64,000 bases of DNA from DASQUK01 sp963813485 (GCA_963813485.1 CAWEZE010000023.1:1-64000), one strand, 5' to 3'; shown: positions 24,697-34,596, numbered from the stretch's first letter. Notes: generated from the letters alone by a model not told the origin. Made by a program: numbers and translations.

Positions 24697-25236
24697 ATGC
24701 CCGCCTACGGGCAGGCGCGGTGGGGATGGCACCGCCTGTCACCCCTGTGGGCCGACCAGATCGTCGCTGACGCCCAGGTCTCATCCGGCGATCTCGTCGT
24801 CGACATCGGGGCCGGCACCGGCGCCCTCACCGCCTCCCTCGTCGCGGCCGGCGCGCGGGTCATCGCCGTCGAGCTCCACCCCCAGCGGATCGACGTGCTG
24901 CGCAAGCGGTTCGCGCACGATCCGGTGACGGTCGTGTGCGCCGATGCGGCCGGCCTCAGGCTGCCGCGCCGCCCATTCCGGGTCGTGGCCAACCCGCCAT
25001 TCGCCGCCAGCACCGCGGTTCTGCGGCGGCTGCTGGCTCCCGGCTCGCGCCTGGTCGCCGCAGACGTCGTGCTCCCGCACTGGGTGGGACGGCGGTGGGC
25101 GCGGGGCAAGGCCCCCGGTGCCGGCCGCTGGAGCCGCGACAACACGGTCGGGCTGGGCGCGCGCATCCCGCGCGCCGCGTTCACACCACACGCAAGGTCG
25201 GACTGCACGACGCTGGTGATCCGCCGTTGCCGCTGA
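24697..25236 (+). CDS. Erm-like rRNA adenine N6-methyltransferase
   Basis: The 179-aa product matches the short actinobacterial Erm/KsgA-type methyltransferases. SAM motif I is VVDIGAGTGALTASL, the acidic residue is in VIAVELHP and motif IV is the catalytic NPPF (VVANPPFAAST). The N-terminal GWHRLSPLWADQIV is typical of Erm homologues that act on A2058 of 23S rRNA, and RGKAPGAGRW is a further family motif. It lacks most of the C-terminal RNA-binding domain of classical Erm proteins (about 260 aa). A role in macrolide tolerance is possible but not shown. The start is ATG 24697. Confidence 0.75.
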   Translation: MPAYGQARWGWHRLSPLWADQIVADAQVSSGDLVVDIGAGTGALTASLVAAGARVIAVELHPQRIDVLRKRFAHDPVTVVCADAAGLRLPRRPFRVVANPPFAASTAVLRRLLAPGSRLVAADVVLPHWVGRRWARGKAPGAGRWSRDNTVGLGARIPRAAFTPHARSDCTTLVIRRCR

Positions 25237-25237
25237 C

Positions 25238-25699
25238 TCAGCCGAGGCGGGCGAGAACCGAACGCGCCGTCTCGGCGTGGGTGCTGGCCACCGTGACGTC
25301 GTAGGCGTCGGCCCGCAACTGCTGGTGGGAGACGAAGTCACGCCGACCGCGCGTTGACGCGTACATGGCCAGGCCGAAGGCGGTGCCGGCGGCGACGCCC
25401 CAGAGCGCACCCGACAGCAGGATCACCCACCAAGAGCTGCCGTCGCTGAAGATTGCGACGAACCAACCGACGAGCAGGCCGATCCACAGGCCCGACATCG
25501 CGCCCGCCAGGGCCGCACGACCCCAATCGAGGCGGCCGGTGACCGTCTCCACGAGCTTGAGGCCAGACCCGACGATCGTGACGTGCTCGACCGGGAACCG
25601 CTCGTCGGCGAGGAAGTCGACGGCTCGTTGTGCCTGCTGGTAGTCGCCGTAGGACGCCACCACTGTCCGCTCGACGGGTTCGCGCGCGCTGGTTGTCAT
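25238..25699 (-). CDS. General stress protein 17M-like membrane protein
   Basis: A 153-aa protein. The N-terminal 50 residues (RTVVASYGDYQQAQRAVDFL, VEHVTIVGSGLK) are the GSP17M/YflT-type ferredoxin-like domain. Two membrane helices with a glycine zipper (ALAGAMSGLWIGLLVGWFVA and LLSGALWGVAAGTAFGL) follow, then a second small domain (YDVTVASTHAETARSVL). The architecture is common in actinobacteria, where it is linked to envelope stress. It is convergent with the Erm-like gene, with one base between stops. Confidence 0.75.
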   Translation of the reverse strand: MTTSAREPVERTVVASYGDYQQAQRAVDFLADERFPVEHVTIVGSGLKLVETVTGRLDWGRAALAGAMSGLWIGLLVGWFVAIFSDGSSWWVILLSGALWGVAAGTAFGLAMYASTRGRRDFVSHQQLRADAYDVTVASTHAETARSVLARLG

Positions 25700-25748
25700 G
25701 CGGGCAGCTTGCCTCGGCGGTCGCCGTTGGGCCAGGACCCGTTCACCC

Positions 25749-26210
25749 TCAGCTCGAGCCCAGCGAAAGCCCGGCAGCGACGGCGGCTCCCAGCTCCCAA
25801 CAGGCGTCGAGATCGGACTGGGCCGGAGCACCGATCACCGACACCGGTGCCTGGGCGGCCCGCCAGCGGAGGCCGGTCACGATCTTCTCGATGCCGGCGA
25901 GGGCGCCGTCGGTGTCGTTGTTGCCGTGGATGTAGACGCCGTACGGCCGGCCCACGGTGGCTTCCAGGCACGGGTAGTAGATGGTGTCGAAGAAGTGCTT
26001 GAGGGCACCGGACATGTAGCCGAGGTTGGCGGGCGTCCCCAGCAGGTAGCCGTCGGCCTCGAGCACGTCGACGGCGGTGGCGCCGAGTGCCGGGCGCACC
26101 TCGACGTCGACCCGCTCGATCTGGGGTTCGGTCGCCCCGGATCGAGCCGCCTCGAAGAGCGAGTGGAGCGCCGGCGACGGCGTGTGGTGGACGATCAGCA
26201 GCCGCGGCAT
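25749..26210 (-). CDS. Flavodoxin-like NAD(P)H-dependent FMN reductase
   Basis: A 153-aa flavodoxin-fold protein. LLIVHHTPSPALHSL is the FMN phosphate loop, and GTPANLGYMSGALKHFFD holds the conserved GTPxxxGxxxGxxKxFxD motif of NAD(P)H:flavin/quinone reductases. The start is ATG 26210, length normal. It is separate from the stress protein gene downstream by 49 bp and could be co-transcribed with it. Physiological role: flavin or quinone reduction, not further resolved. Confidence 0.8.
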   Translation of the reverse strand: MPRLLIVHHTPSPALHSLFEAARSGATEPQIERVDVEVRPALGATAVDVLEADGYLLGTPANLGYMSGALKHFFDTIYYPCLEATVGRPYGVYIHGNNDTDGALAGIEKIVTGLRWRAAQAPVSVIGAPAQSDLDACWELGAAVAAGLSLGSS

Positions 26211-26757
26211 GCGCCGGGGACGCTACCGGCAGGCGCCCCAGCCACCAGAGGCAACGACTGATGGTTCTAACACCACCGTGGCAATCGCTGGCGATCCTGT
26301 CGGGACGCACGGCTTAAGAAACGTCCCGGAGGGGTCCGCGAACGTTCGTGCTCGTTCGCGAAAGTACGTCTGAGCAGGTGTTTCGCGAGGTGGACGTTCG
26401 CCGTCATTCGGCATCGTTCGCCACGAACCGCCACGGATGGTTACCACGGCGTTACCTCGAGCGCTCCTGCGACATCGATCCGCTCGACGAGCTCGGCATC
26501 AAGCCGACAGGCCCACCCTCGCACTCGGGCTGGGGGGACCTGCCCGTCCAGTACGGGCGCCGCTGGGCCGACGAAGACAACAGCGGCGGCCCGTCCCACC
26601 GGACCCGCGGCGCAAGAATCGACCAAGGTTCTTCCCGTGGTCGTGCGAAGGCGCTGCTGTCTAGCCCGACGACCCTTCCAGTTACCGACGTGAGCGCGCG
26701 CGTAGGTCGATTTGACTGTCACACCCCCTGCTTAGGATTCCGGGGTGGAGGTCTGAC
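26211..26757. promoter_or_regulatory. Gene-poor stretch with nested inverted repeats at the defence-island edge
   Basis: About 550 bases without a convincing gene; the 141-aa plus frame from 26348 has poor composition. CGCGAACG (26337-26344) and CGTTCGCG (26353-26360) are perfect arms around eight bases. TCGCGAAA (26357-26364) and TTTCGCGA (26381-26388) form a second, partly overlapping pair. The first dyad contains GAACGTTC, which is close to but not the spaced LexA box (GAAC-N4-GTTC). This may be an operator or recombination region before radC. Confidence 0.4.
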
Positions 26758-27420
26758 ATGGCCGTGCTCATGAGGGCGGTGCCGCCGCACGAACGACCGA
26801 GAGAGCGTCTGCTCACTCGGGGGGCCGAGGCGCTGACCGAGCGCGAGTTGATCGCTCTCGTGCTCCGCAACGGTACGAAGGGGATGAGCGCGCTTGACCT
26901 CGCCGCCGAGCTGCTGGCTGAGTACGGGACGTTGCGGACATTGGCCGCTGCCCGTCCAGAGGAACTCGCGATGCGACCGGGCGTGGGCCCTGCGAAGGCA
27001 GCCGCAGTGGCGGCCTCATTCGAGCTTGCTCGTCGCGGTGATTGTGGTGACGAGGAGCTCGTGATGCTCCGTGGTCCGGAGGACGTGGCGCGCGTTGCTC
27101 GACGCGAGCTCGACAGTGCGAGGCGCGAGCGCTTGGTGGTTCTCGTGTGCGACGCCGCCAACCGAGTCAAGCGCATCATCGGTGTCTCCGAGGGCTCCGT
27201 CGATCGCTCGTTGGTGCCCGTACGCGAGATCCTCAATGCCGTTCTGCGCCACGACGGTCGCGCCCTCGCCCTCGCCCACAACCACCCGAACGGCAACCCC
27301 GAGCCCACTGACGCCGACCGCTGCGCCACAGAACATGTGAAGGCCGGCGCAACGACGGCGGGCCTGCGCTTCCTTGGGCACGTGATCGTGGCCGGCGAGG
27401 TCTGGCGTTCGGTTAGCTGA
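26758..27420 (+). CDS. radC: RadC-family JAB-domain protein
   Basis: The 220-aa product has the RadC layout: an N-terminal helical region with ERLLTRGAEALTERELIALV, a helix-hairpin-helix (MRPGVGPAKAAAVAASFELA) and a C-terminal JAB1/MPN domain with the metal motif HNHPNGNPEPTDAD. The chromosomal role of RadC is unclear. In mobile and defence islands RadC-like genes frequently accompany restriction genes. It converges on hsdS, with 8 bp overlap of the coding ends. ATG 26758 is supported by the conserved N-terminus. Confidence 0.9.
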   Translation: MAVLMRAVPPHERPRERLLTRGAEALTERELIALVLRNGTKGMSALDLAAELLAEYGTLRTLAAARPEELAMRPGVGPAKAAAVAASFELARRGDCGDEELVMLRGPEDVARVARRELDSARRERLVVLVCDAANRVKRIIGVSEGSVDRSLVPVREILNAVLRHDGRALALAHNHPNGNPEPTDADRCATEHVKAGATTAGLRFLGHVIVAGEVWRSVS

Positions 27421-28585
27421 TCGACGCGAAGACTTGATTGAGTGCCGAGGGAACGAGCGATTTGATTCGCTGCTCAGACTCAGCGCGATCCGCGCCAGCC
27501 CGGTCGAGACGGTCAAGCGTCGTGACCGTCGCCTTCTGCAGCGCTATTGGCGGAAGCCACACCTCGTAGTCCATCACTGCCTCGACGGGCACCCGCTGCC
27601 GCCGGACACCGAGCCCTTTGCTTGCACCTCCAAGCTCGGCCCAGCGGTCCGGCGATCGGAGATAGCTTGCGAGCCATCTGGCATCGAGTTGTTCCGCGTC
27701 GGTGTCGAAGGTGGGGAACTCGTTCGAGACGTGGTAGCCGTCGTACTCGGAAGGGACGTAGGTGTACGCGCCCTCGAACGCGAAAAGACGGCTGTAGATG
27801 AACTGACCGGCACGAATGCGATTGAGCGACGCCGCCGAAGTCGCCGACCCATCGATGTTGGGCTTCGCGAACAGGCCTCGTCCGTAGCTGTAGATACCCA
27901 CGTTGGGGTACGTCTCGTCAGGTTCCACAGGGACCACTCCGTGCGCCGGAGCCATGACCGAGCCGAGCTTGACTCTCCGCCAGCCGGCGCGGATCTTCAC
28001 CATCTGAGAGAGATCTGGCCTAGCCGCTGTCGAGACCGCCAGCGCGTCAGCAAGAGTCGTTGCGTGGTCGGACCGGCGGCGCAGTTCAGCCGCCGCGCCT
28101 TCGAGCTTGTCGAGCAGGTCAGCGACGCGACGCTGCTCCTCAACGCGAGGAAGTGAGATCTCGAGTGCCTCAAAGCGGTCGATGGCGAGAGTGCGGTTTC
28201 GGTCAGCGGAGCCTGGTGACGCTCGCTGGATCAGCTGGATCCCGGAGTCGCTGAGGAAAAACCAGCGAGCCCACCGGACGTCGATCTGATCATTCACCGG
28301 CACGTACGGAAGGAACCGGTTCGACGCGATGCAGCCTGAGTCGGCGTCAGTCGAGACCGCTATGGCGCCCTCCCATCCCTTGATGTTGCTGATAACCAGG
28401 CGGTCGGGCAGCACACTGAAGAACCTCAGGCTTCCGAGTTGATCGCCGAGTTTCGGCTCGTAGTGGAAGATGCCCTTACCGAACGATCTGATGCCGATCG
28501 ACACGTACTCGAAGCTCGGGTCGGGATCGACGGGCGTCCGCTCGAGGCGGAGCACATCACCGACTCGTGCGCGTTCCGCTGTCAT
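27413..28585 (-). CDS. hsdS: Type I restriction-modification specificity subunit HsdS
   Basis: The 390-aa protein has the two-target-domain structure of HsdS: TRD1 at about residues 5-140, a central conserved helix (LPRVEEQRRVADLLDKLEGA), TRD2 at about 195-330 and a second helix (LPPIALQKATVTTLDRLDRA). Each TRD recognises half of a bipartite DNA site. Its ATG overlaps the HsdM stop by four bases, so the two are coupled. This gene, unlike hsdM and hsdR, has no frameshift. Confidence 0.9.
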   Translation of the reverse strand: MTAERARVGDVLRLERTPVDPDPSFEYVSIGIRSFGKGIFHYEPKLGDQLGSLRFFSVLPDRLVISNIKGWEGAIAVSTDADSGCIASNRFLPYVPVNDQIDVRWARWFFLSDSGIQLIQRASPGSADRNRTLAIDRFEALEISLPRVEEQRRVADLLDKLEGAAAELRRRSDHATTLADALAVSTAARPDLSQMVKIRAGWRRVKLGSVMAPAHGVVPVEPDETYPNVGIYSYGRGLFAKPNIDGSATSAASLNRIRAGQFIYSRLFAFEGAYTYVPSEYDGYHVSNEFPTFDTDAEQLDARWLASYLRSPDRWAELGGASKGLGVRRQRVPVEAVMDYEVWLPPIALQKATVTTLDRLDRAGADRAESEQRIKSLVPSALNQVFASIS

Positions 28586-30063
28586 GACTCGCTCGCGATC
28601 TCCGCCTGGAGCTCCTCGAGCAGCCCGAGGATCTCGCGCTCGGTGTCGAGGAGCTCGGCGAGGAGCTCAGCGGGTGGGCGGTGCGCCAGGTCGTCGGGCC
28701 GATTCGGGTTCCGAAGGTCGAGGTTGTAGTCGTTGGCCTCGATGTCGCCGATCGGCACCCGCCAGGCACGCTCGTTCTCCACTCGGTCGGTCCACCAGGC
28801 TTGGCAGTCGGCGAACTCCTCGAACCGCATGGGCTTGGTCTTCGAGTACTTCTTGCGGCCATCCGGTGGCGGGATCTCGTAGAACCACACCTCCTTCGTC
28901 CGCCCCGTCTTGTCGAAGAACAGAAGGTTCGACGGGATGTCGGTGTAGGGCGCGAAGGCCCCGTCGGGCAGGCGCACGACGGTGTGCAGATTGCACTCGG
29001 TGAGCAGCTGCTTCTTGATCCGGGCGCCCACGCCTGTCGGCGAAGAGCACGCTGTTCGGCACGACGATGCCGCACCGGCCCGCCGTCCTTGAGCTGCCGG
29101 ATCACGAGCTGGAGGAAGAGCCACGCGGTCTCGGCGGTCTGCTTGTCTGGCAGGGAAGTTGGTCTGGATGCTCTTCTCCTCCTCGCCGCCGAAGGGCGGG
29201 TTGGTGAGGACGACGTCGACTCGTCCTGGCCTTGCTGATCTGGGTGATCGGCTCGGCCAGGGCGTTGCCTCGGATGATGTTCGGCTGGCCGACTCCGTGC
29301 AGGACGAGGTTCATCATCCCGAGCAGGTACGGCAGCGGCTTCTTCTCGATGCCGCGGAGGTTGGCGTGGAGAGTCCGTCGCTGCTGAGCGGTCTTCACCC
29401 TCGGCGCTAGGTGCTCGAGCGCCTCGACGAGGAAGCCGCCCGTGCCGCAGGCGGGGTCGAGCACGATCTCGCCGAGCTTGCGGGTCGACCTGCTGGACGA
29501 TGAAGCGGATGATCGGCCGAGGCGTGTAGAACTCGCCGGAGTCGCCAGCCGCGTCGCGCATCTCGCGGAGCATCGACTCGTAGAGGTGGGCCATCGTGTG
29601 GATGTCGTCGGCTGAGGCGAAGTTGATCTCGTTGACCTTGTTGACGACGTCGCGCAGGAGGTAGCCGGACAGCATCCGGTTGTTGGTCTCCTTGAACACG
29701 GCGGCGAGCACGTCGCGTGGATCGTGGCTCCGCGTGCCCGAGAGTCCGCGTAGGTACGGCAGGAGCTTGCCGTTGACGAATTCGAGGAGGGCTTCGCCGG
29801 TGGCGCCGTTCGGATCGGCGGCCCAGTCGCGCCACCGGTACGGCGGCTCGATGGCCGGCCGGAACTCGGTCCTCGGTGACTTCACGGTTCTGCTCGAGGC
29901 CGTCGAAGGCCTTGAGGAAGAGCAGCCAGGCGAGCTGCGGGATGCGGTCGAGGTCGCCGTTGAGGCCGGCGTCCTTCCGCATGGCGTCGCGAGCCGCCTT
30001 GATGACGGCAGCCAGCTGTGCCTGCGGTGAGACGGGTGTTGTTGCCTTCTTCGGTCGGGCCAT
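28582..30063 (-). CDS. hsdM: Type I N6-adenine methyltransferase HsdM, interrupted by six single-base shifts
   Basis: Read across the shifts, this is a normal HsdM of about 490 aa. In order: the N-terminal domain (MARPKKATTP, PQLAWLLFLKAFDGLEQN), SGEFYTPRPIIRFIVQQ, SAM motif I (LDPACGTGGFLVEALEHL), the catalytic NPPF (VVLTNPPFGGEEEK), TAETAWLFLQLVIRQLKDGG, IVVPNSVLFA and the C-terminal CNLHTVVRLPDGAFAPYTDI. The six shifts are near 29880, 29475, 29225, 29150, 29080 and 29050. All go the same way, equal to one extra base each, and no in-frame stop lies within the fragments. ATG 30063 follows AbiEii by 5 bp, while the stop overlaps hsdS. Function would be intact only if the shifts are errors. 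Confidence 0.8.
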
Positions 30064-30068
30064 GGCGC

Positions 30069-30936
30069 TCAGGCCTCCTTGTCGTCGGGGAACATCTCGG
30101 CCCACAGCCCGTCGAGGTGGGCGACCGCGGCAGGGAAGGACTGGGTGTCCATCTCGTGGTCGACCGCGATCTGCTCGTACCGGCCGCGCCACGATTCGGG
30201 GAGCGGCGGCACGCGCGCCGGAGGGTCGACGCGGTCGCGCTCGGCCCAGACTCTGCGCGCTGCTGCAGCGACAGTTGTCGCTGTCGAGCATGTCGTGTTC
30301 GATCAGGATCACGACATCGACGAGGTCACGGACTCGGGAGTTCTCCCGCTCGCCGTATTCGCGGCAGATCGCGTGGAGCTTCTCGGCGGCGTGTCGGTTG
30401 ATGTCGACGATCTCGATCACCGTCGCCGGGACGCCAGCGAAGTCGAGCGAGTTCGGTAGCGCCACACGGTCGGTCACGTCGAGCTCGTGTGCCCGTGGGG
30501 ACACGTCGAGCTGGATCCTTCCGAAGAGCTTCCCGGCCAGTTGCGCTTCGACCTTGACCCGCCACGTGAGATGAGCGCCGCCATCCTCCTGGAGAGGGGA
30601 CGGCTGCTCGACGGCGAGTACGAAGTCGTCGCCGTCGGGGTCGGCCGTGAGGGCGTCGATGAGTCGTTCGTGCAGGTCGCCAGAGCCAGCCACCTCGTCA
30701 CGGAGCCCGAGGTCGATGTCCTTGGTCAGTCGAGCGTCGTCGTGCAGGCGGACCTCAAGCGCCATTCCTCCCTTGAGCACCCACTGCCCGGGCTCCGCCG
30801 CCTGGAGACGAGAGATGATGCGCTCGAACAGGACGCGCCGGCGGAGGCGGTCGAGACCGATTCCCGTCTCGGTCGACCGGGCGAGAAGCCGATGCTCGAG
30901 AGCGGTGCGCAGGGCTTGCGGCGTCTCGTACGTCAC
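30069..30936 (-). CDS. AbiEii-type nucleotidyltransferase toxin (one frameshift)
   Basis: The N-terminal 215 residues are a clear AbiEii/AbiGii nucleotidyltransferase: VLKGGMALEVRL (GG-S/M loop), TKDIDLGLRD (the catalytic DxD) and a KVEAQLAGKLFGRIQLDVS strand pair. Such toxins of the type IV AbiE systems transfer nucleotides to tRNA and halt growth. After DMLDSDN the frame must move by one base (near 30280) to give WAERDRVDPPARVPPLPESW and the stop at 30069. GTG 30936 overlaps the AbiEi stop (GTGA), the usual antitoxin-toxin coupling. Confidence 0.8.
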
Positions 30937-31530
30937 GGTGCTTCCGGCCGCTGGATGGCGCGCTCGATGTGCAGCGCCGCCTTGGCATCGACGGCTTCCG
31001 CCCGCGACCGGAGGTTTCGTAGGGTGAGCAGCCCCTTCTGCCGAGCGTCGTCGATCACCCGCGCGAGTTGATCCTCGTCCGGTGTCATGGCGGCTACGTC
31101 GATGATCGAGCGGATCGGTGTGGTCACACGGAAGCCCGTGCGCTCAGTCACATCAGCGTCGGCCAGCTCCGCGTGATGTAGCACGACAGCTTCGTCGCGC
31201 ATCGTGAACCCCGGAGGCACCGTGAGGTGAACGCGGGCCGACTCGAGCTCACCGATCGCGTGCACGGAGAGGCGCCGTCTCGTGGGACACGACGCCGCGA
31301 CCCTTCGACCACAGAGTCCACCGGGCGAGGTCGTCGTGGAGATCGGGGATCCACTCGGCGATGCGGAACAGCCCCCGGTCGATGCGGATCCAGTTGCCGG
31401 CTGACACGTGGTGGGCCTGGGCCTGGTACGAGTAGCCGACCCGCTTGGCTTGGGCCGCAGTGAAGTAGCCGCCTTGCTCGGCGGCGAGGTTGAACAGCCT
31501 TCGTCGCAGGTCACGCCGGTCCACAGCCAC
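30933..31530 (-). CDS. AbiEi-type antitoxin, winged-helix protein (one frameshift)
   Basis: The N-terminus is the AbiEi winged helix (LFNLAAEQGGYFTAAQAKRV, SYQAQAHHVSAGNWIRIDRG, LFRIAEWIPD). The C-terminal domain reads SVHAIGELESARVHLTVPPG and TTPIRSIIDVAAMTPDEDQL. One extra base near 31270 separates the two halves. AbiEi proteins repress their own operon and neutralise AbiEii without direct binding. GTG 31530 lies just after an inverted repeat that contains a -10 element, so autoregulation is likely. The pair sits between hsdR and hsdM. Confidence 0.75.
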
Positions 31531-31538
31531 GCTGTGAT

Positions 31539-31557
31539 CCTATACGGAAACTATAGG
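31539..31557 (-). promoter_or_regulatory. Promoter/operator of the AbiE-hsdMS operon
   Basis: CCTATA and TATAGG (31539-31544 and 31552-31557) are perfect 6-base arms around seven bases. On the minus strand TATAGG ends nine bases before the AbiEi GTG, placing the transcript start next to the start codon. AbiEi antitoxins bind inverted repeats in their promoter, which fits. A TCTAGAACT element further upstream (31575-31583) recurs in the 34.9-kb promoter. Confidence 0.5.
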
Positions 31558-31590
31558 TTCTGCCTGGGATGAACTCTAGAACTCAAGTTT

Positions 31591-34033
31591 TTATTGAGTA
31601 TCACGCAACGTAGACCAGCTCACTGAGCCTGGACACGCCGCCTTCAGCGCATCCGCTGAGCCGAACCGACTGGCGATCTCCACGGGAGTTCCCAGTGAGG
31701 ACAGCGGTGGCACCTGCAGGACGCCGAGGTCGTCGAGCTCGCTGATGCCGTGCTCGGCGTACTTGTCGAGCAGGTAGCCGAGCACCTCACGCGCGGCCGG
31801 CTGATACGCCTCGAAGAAGTCAGCGTGCTCCTTCCGCACACGACGGGCACGGTCGGTTCGTGAGGCGAGCGGCTGGTTCCATGCGAGGTGGACGAGGACG
31901 TCGATCGGATCGGCGTCGACCAGTCCCGTCCGCTCGATGAGCTCTTCCGGGTCGATGCCATGGACGCCGAGGGCATCGAGGACGTCCTGGCCTCCCGACG
32001 CGGCTGGCCCACTTGGACCGGAGCTCGGTCGGGTCGGGGAACAGCGATCGAACGGTCTCGGTGACGAAGTCGCGATACTCGACGAGGCGCAGCCGATGCG
32101 TGTCGGGGTCGAGGTGGTAGGTCGCCTCGGCGGTCACCCACACCTCGACCATCGTCGACGTAGAACTTCGCGCGAGGCTCCTCGTCGAGGTCGTCGGGGT
32201 CGATCGCCTCGCCAGTCTCCGGCGAGTCGCCTGGGTCGAAGATGGGCTCGGGCTCCTCGACCACGGTGTCCTTCGACGACCTTGCCCTCGTCGTCGATCT
32301 CCTCCCTGTCGATCCGCTCGGGCGGACCGTCGAACTCCGGGTCGCTGAACAGCGCGGTGGCGCCCGAGTAGTCGATGATGTCGAAGGAGAGCTTGTCCTC
32401 GTCGGGGAACAGGCGGGTTCCGCGGCCGATCATCTGCTTGAACATCGCCATCGACCCCACGGGCCGGAAGAGGACGATGTTCCGCACGGTCGGGAGGTCG
32501 ACGCCAGTCGAGAGCATCTCCGAGGTGGTGGCGATCACCGGCAGGTCCGCCTCGGTGTCGGCGAAGTCGCTGAGGTGGCCCCTGCCGATGTCGTGCTCGT
32601 CGCTGACGATGCGCACCACGTAGTCGGGGTGCTGCTTCGCCAGATCGGCGTTGGCGTTGTGCAGCGCTCGCCGCATCTGGTCGGCGTGCTCCTGGTTGAC
32701 GCAGAACACGATCGTCTTAGCCATCCGGTCGGTCCGCTTGTAGGTAGTCGGTCAGGTGCCTGGCGGCGGCCTCGGTTCGGGTCAGCAGCGAGACGACGCG
32801 CTCGAAGTCGGGCGTCGTGTACAGACCCTCGGGGATCTCCTTCCCGAACAGGTCGAGCTGCCCCTGGTCGGGCGCCCACCCGTGGGCGTCAGGGCTCAGC
32901 ACGACACGCCGGACACGGTACGGAGCGAGGAAGCCGTCATCGATGCCCTGCGGCGAGCGAGTACTCGAACAGCGGACCACCGCCGAAGTAGTCGTAGCTG
33001 TCGGCCGTCTCGTCGCGCTTCGGAGTTGCGGTCATGCCGAGCTGCGTCGCCGGCGAGAAGTGGTCGAGGATGGCCCGCCACGAGGACTCGGCGCGGGCGC
33101 TGCCGCGGTGGCACTCGTCGACGATCACGAGGTCGAAGAAGTCAGGGGCGAACTCGCGGAACATGCCGTTGAGATCCGCACCACTGTCCGCCAGCTGCTG
33201 GTACAGCCCGAAGTAGATCTCTCGCCCGCGCTTGGCCTCGCCCTGAAGCTTCCAGATCGGTGAGCCCTCGCCGGTGCCGAACGCCGGCTTGAACTCGCGC
33301 TCGATGGGCTGGTCGATGAGGATGTTCCGGTCGGCCAGGTAGAGGATGCGTGGGTTGCGGCCTGGGCGCCACGCGCTGTTCCAGAGCTTCCAGACGATCT
33401 GCATCGATACGAACGTCTTGCCTGTGCCGGTGGCCATCGTGAGAAGCAGTCGCTTGTCGCCGCTGAGGATCGCCTCGACCGATCGGTTGATGGCGGTGCG
33501 CTGGTAGTACCGCGGCTCCTTGACCGAGCCATCCGGGTTGCGGAGCGACCGGTTGAACGGCAGCAGCAGGCCCTCGGCGAGCGCGTCGTCGTCGATGCCT
33601 TGCCACTCCCGGTAGCGGGCCCACAGCACGTCGGGTGACGGGAACGCGGCGAGGTTCGCCGCGCTCGATGCCGGTGTTGCGGTCGTCTTCGACGATCCCC
33701 TTGCCGTTGGTCGAGAACGCGAAGGGCACGTCGAGCAGCTGGGCGTAGTTCTTCGCCTGCTGCAGCCCTTGCCGGGGATCGAGTACTCCCGCTTGGCTTC
33801 GACGACAGCGATCGGGAGACCCGGCTGGTACTCGAGGACGTAGTCGGCGCGGAGCGCCGCCGCCCGGCGGTGCTTCGTGCCCGACGGAGACGATGCGTCC
33901 GTCGGTGATCCGGTACTGCTCGACGATCTGGTCGTCGTCCCAGCCCGCCTCCTTCAGGCCCGGGAGGACGTAGTCACGACACGTGTCGGCCTCGGTTGGA
34001 CGAGGTCGCCGCGCGTCGGCGGTCGCGAACCAC
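31591..34033 (-). CDS. hsdR: Type I restriction endonuclease subunit HsdR, interrupted by about eight single-base shifts
   Basis: The reconstructed protein is about 800 aa. The N-terminal nuclease domain contains EADTCRDYVLPGL, ITDGRIVSVG, LRADYVLEYQPGLP and the PD-(D/E)XK lysine in VVEAKREYS. The SF2 translocase follows: Walker A LLLTMATGTGKTFVSM, DECH in LVIVDECHRGSA, LGMTATPKRDE, TTSEMLSTGVDLP and motif VI FKQMIGRGTRLFPDEDKLSF. The C-terminal helical part (EHADFFEAYQPAAREVL) ends at 31591. Shifts lie near 33995, 33885, 33790, 33660, 32945, 32715, 32270, 32160 and 31995. All but the one near 33790 equal one extra base. The start is uncertain; GTG 34033 is the best candidate. Confidence 0.75.
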
Positions 34034-34302
34034 CTCCCGGGGGATCGGTGTCGTCGTCGCCGAGTCGTGCCCGCAACGCTTCGCGCACGATCTCGCTGAC
34101 CGAAGTGGACTCTGCCTCGGCGCGGCGCTCAACCGCTTCCTTCAGCTCCGGTGGCATCCTGACCGGGACGACCTCGGCGCGACCGCCACCGCGTCGGCCC
34201 GCACGACCCCGGAGCTGGCTCACGTCGTAGCCGGCATCGGCCTCGGACGCGAGAGCCTCGATCTCGGCGTCGGTCAGCAGATGGCCCGACTTCGTCTGCC
34301 AT
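33954..34302 (-). CDS. Second ribbon-helix-helix antitoxin-like protein (probable frameshift)
   Basis: The readable part, KSGHLLTDAEIEALASEADA then VVPVRMPPELKEAVERRAEA and SVSEIVREALRARLGDDD, parallels the RHH protein just upstream domain by domain. ATG 34302 (MADEV) gives a plausible start if one base is removed soon after, and GTG/ATG starts in the other frame are missing. The last part overlaps hsdR. It is probably a tandem duplicate of the first antitoxin, with its own binding specificity. Confidence 0.5.
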
Positions 34303-34596
34303 TCGTCCGACGCTCGTTGGTTCGGTCGCAAGGTAGGTGCGGAGCGCGTCCCGGACCACCTCGCTGAGCGACGTGCTCTCGGCATCGGCCGAGGCCTTCA
34401 CCGCGGCTTGGAGGTCTGCGTGCAGCCGGACAGGGACGACAGTCGCTGGCGCAGATCCCATCCGCGGACGGCCGGGGCGCCGGGCGAGCTTCTCGACGTC
34501 GTACCCGCGCTCTGCCTCGTCGGCGAGCGCCTGGATGTCCGCGTCAGTCAGGACTCGGCCGGTCTTCGTACGGTAGGTGCGGGGCTTGTCGCTCAT
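34300..34596 (-). CDS. Ribbon-helix-helix (CopG/BrnA-like) antitoxin
   Basis: The protein begins MSDKPRTYRTKTGRVLTDAD, continues with a GYDVEKLARRPGRPRMG linker and ends in an RHH DNA-binding segment (VVPVRLHADLQAAVKASADA and STSLSEVVRDALRTYL). ATG 34596 overlaps the toxin stop in ATGA once one extra base in the toxin end is removed. The LTDADIQALADEAE element is BrnA-like. The exact stop is not resolved because the frame runs on past the domain end, so the coordinate is approximate. Confidence 0.65.

Noticed and set aside
26337..26360. LexA/SOS box
   Set aside because: The dyad contains GAACGTTC without the four-base spacer of the actinobacterial LexA box, so I describe it only as an inverted repeat.
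28582..34033. Treating hsdM and hsdR fragments as separate genes or as ordinary pseudogenes
   Set aside because: The fragments join into full conserved proteins with every motif in order, and the shifts are almost all of one sign, so single genes with probable sequence errors are a better reading.
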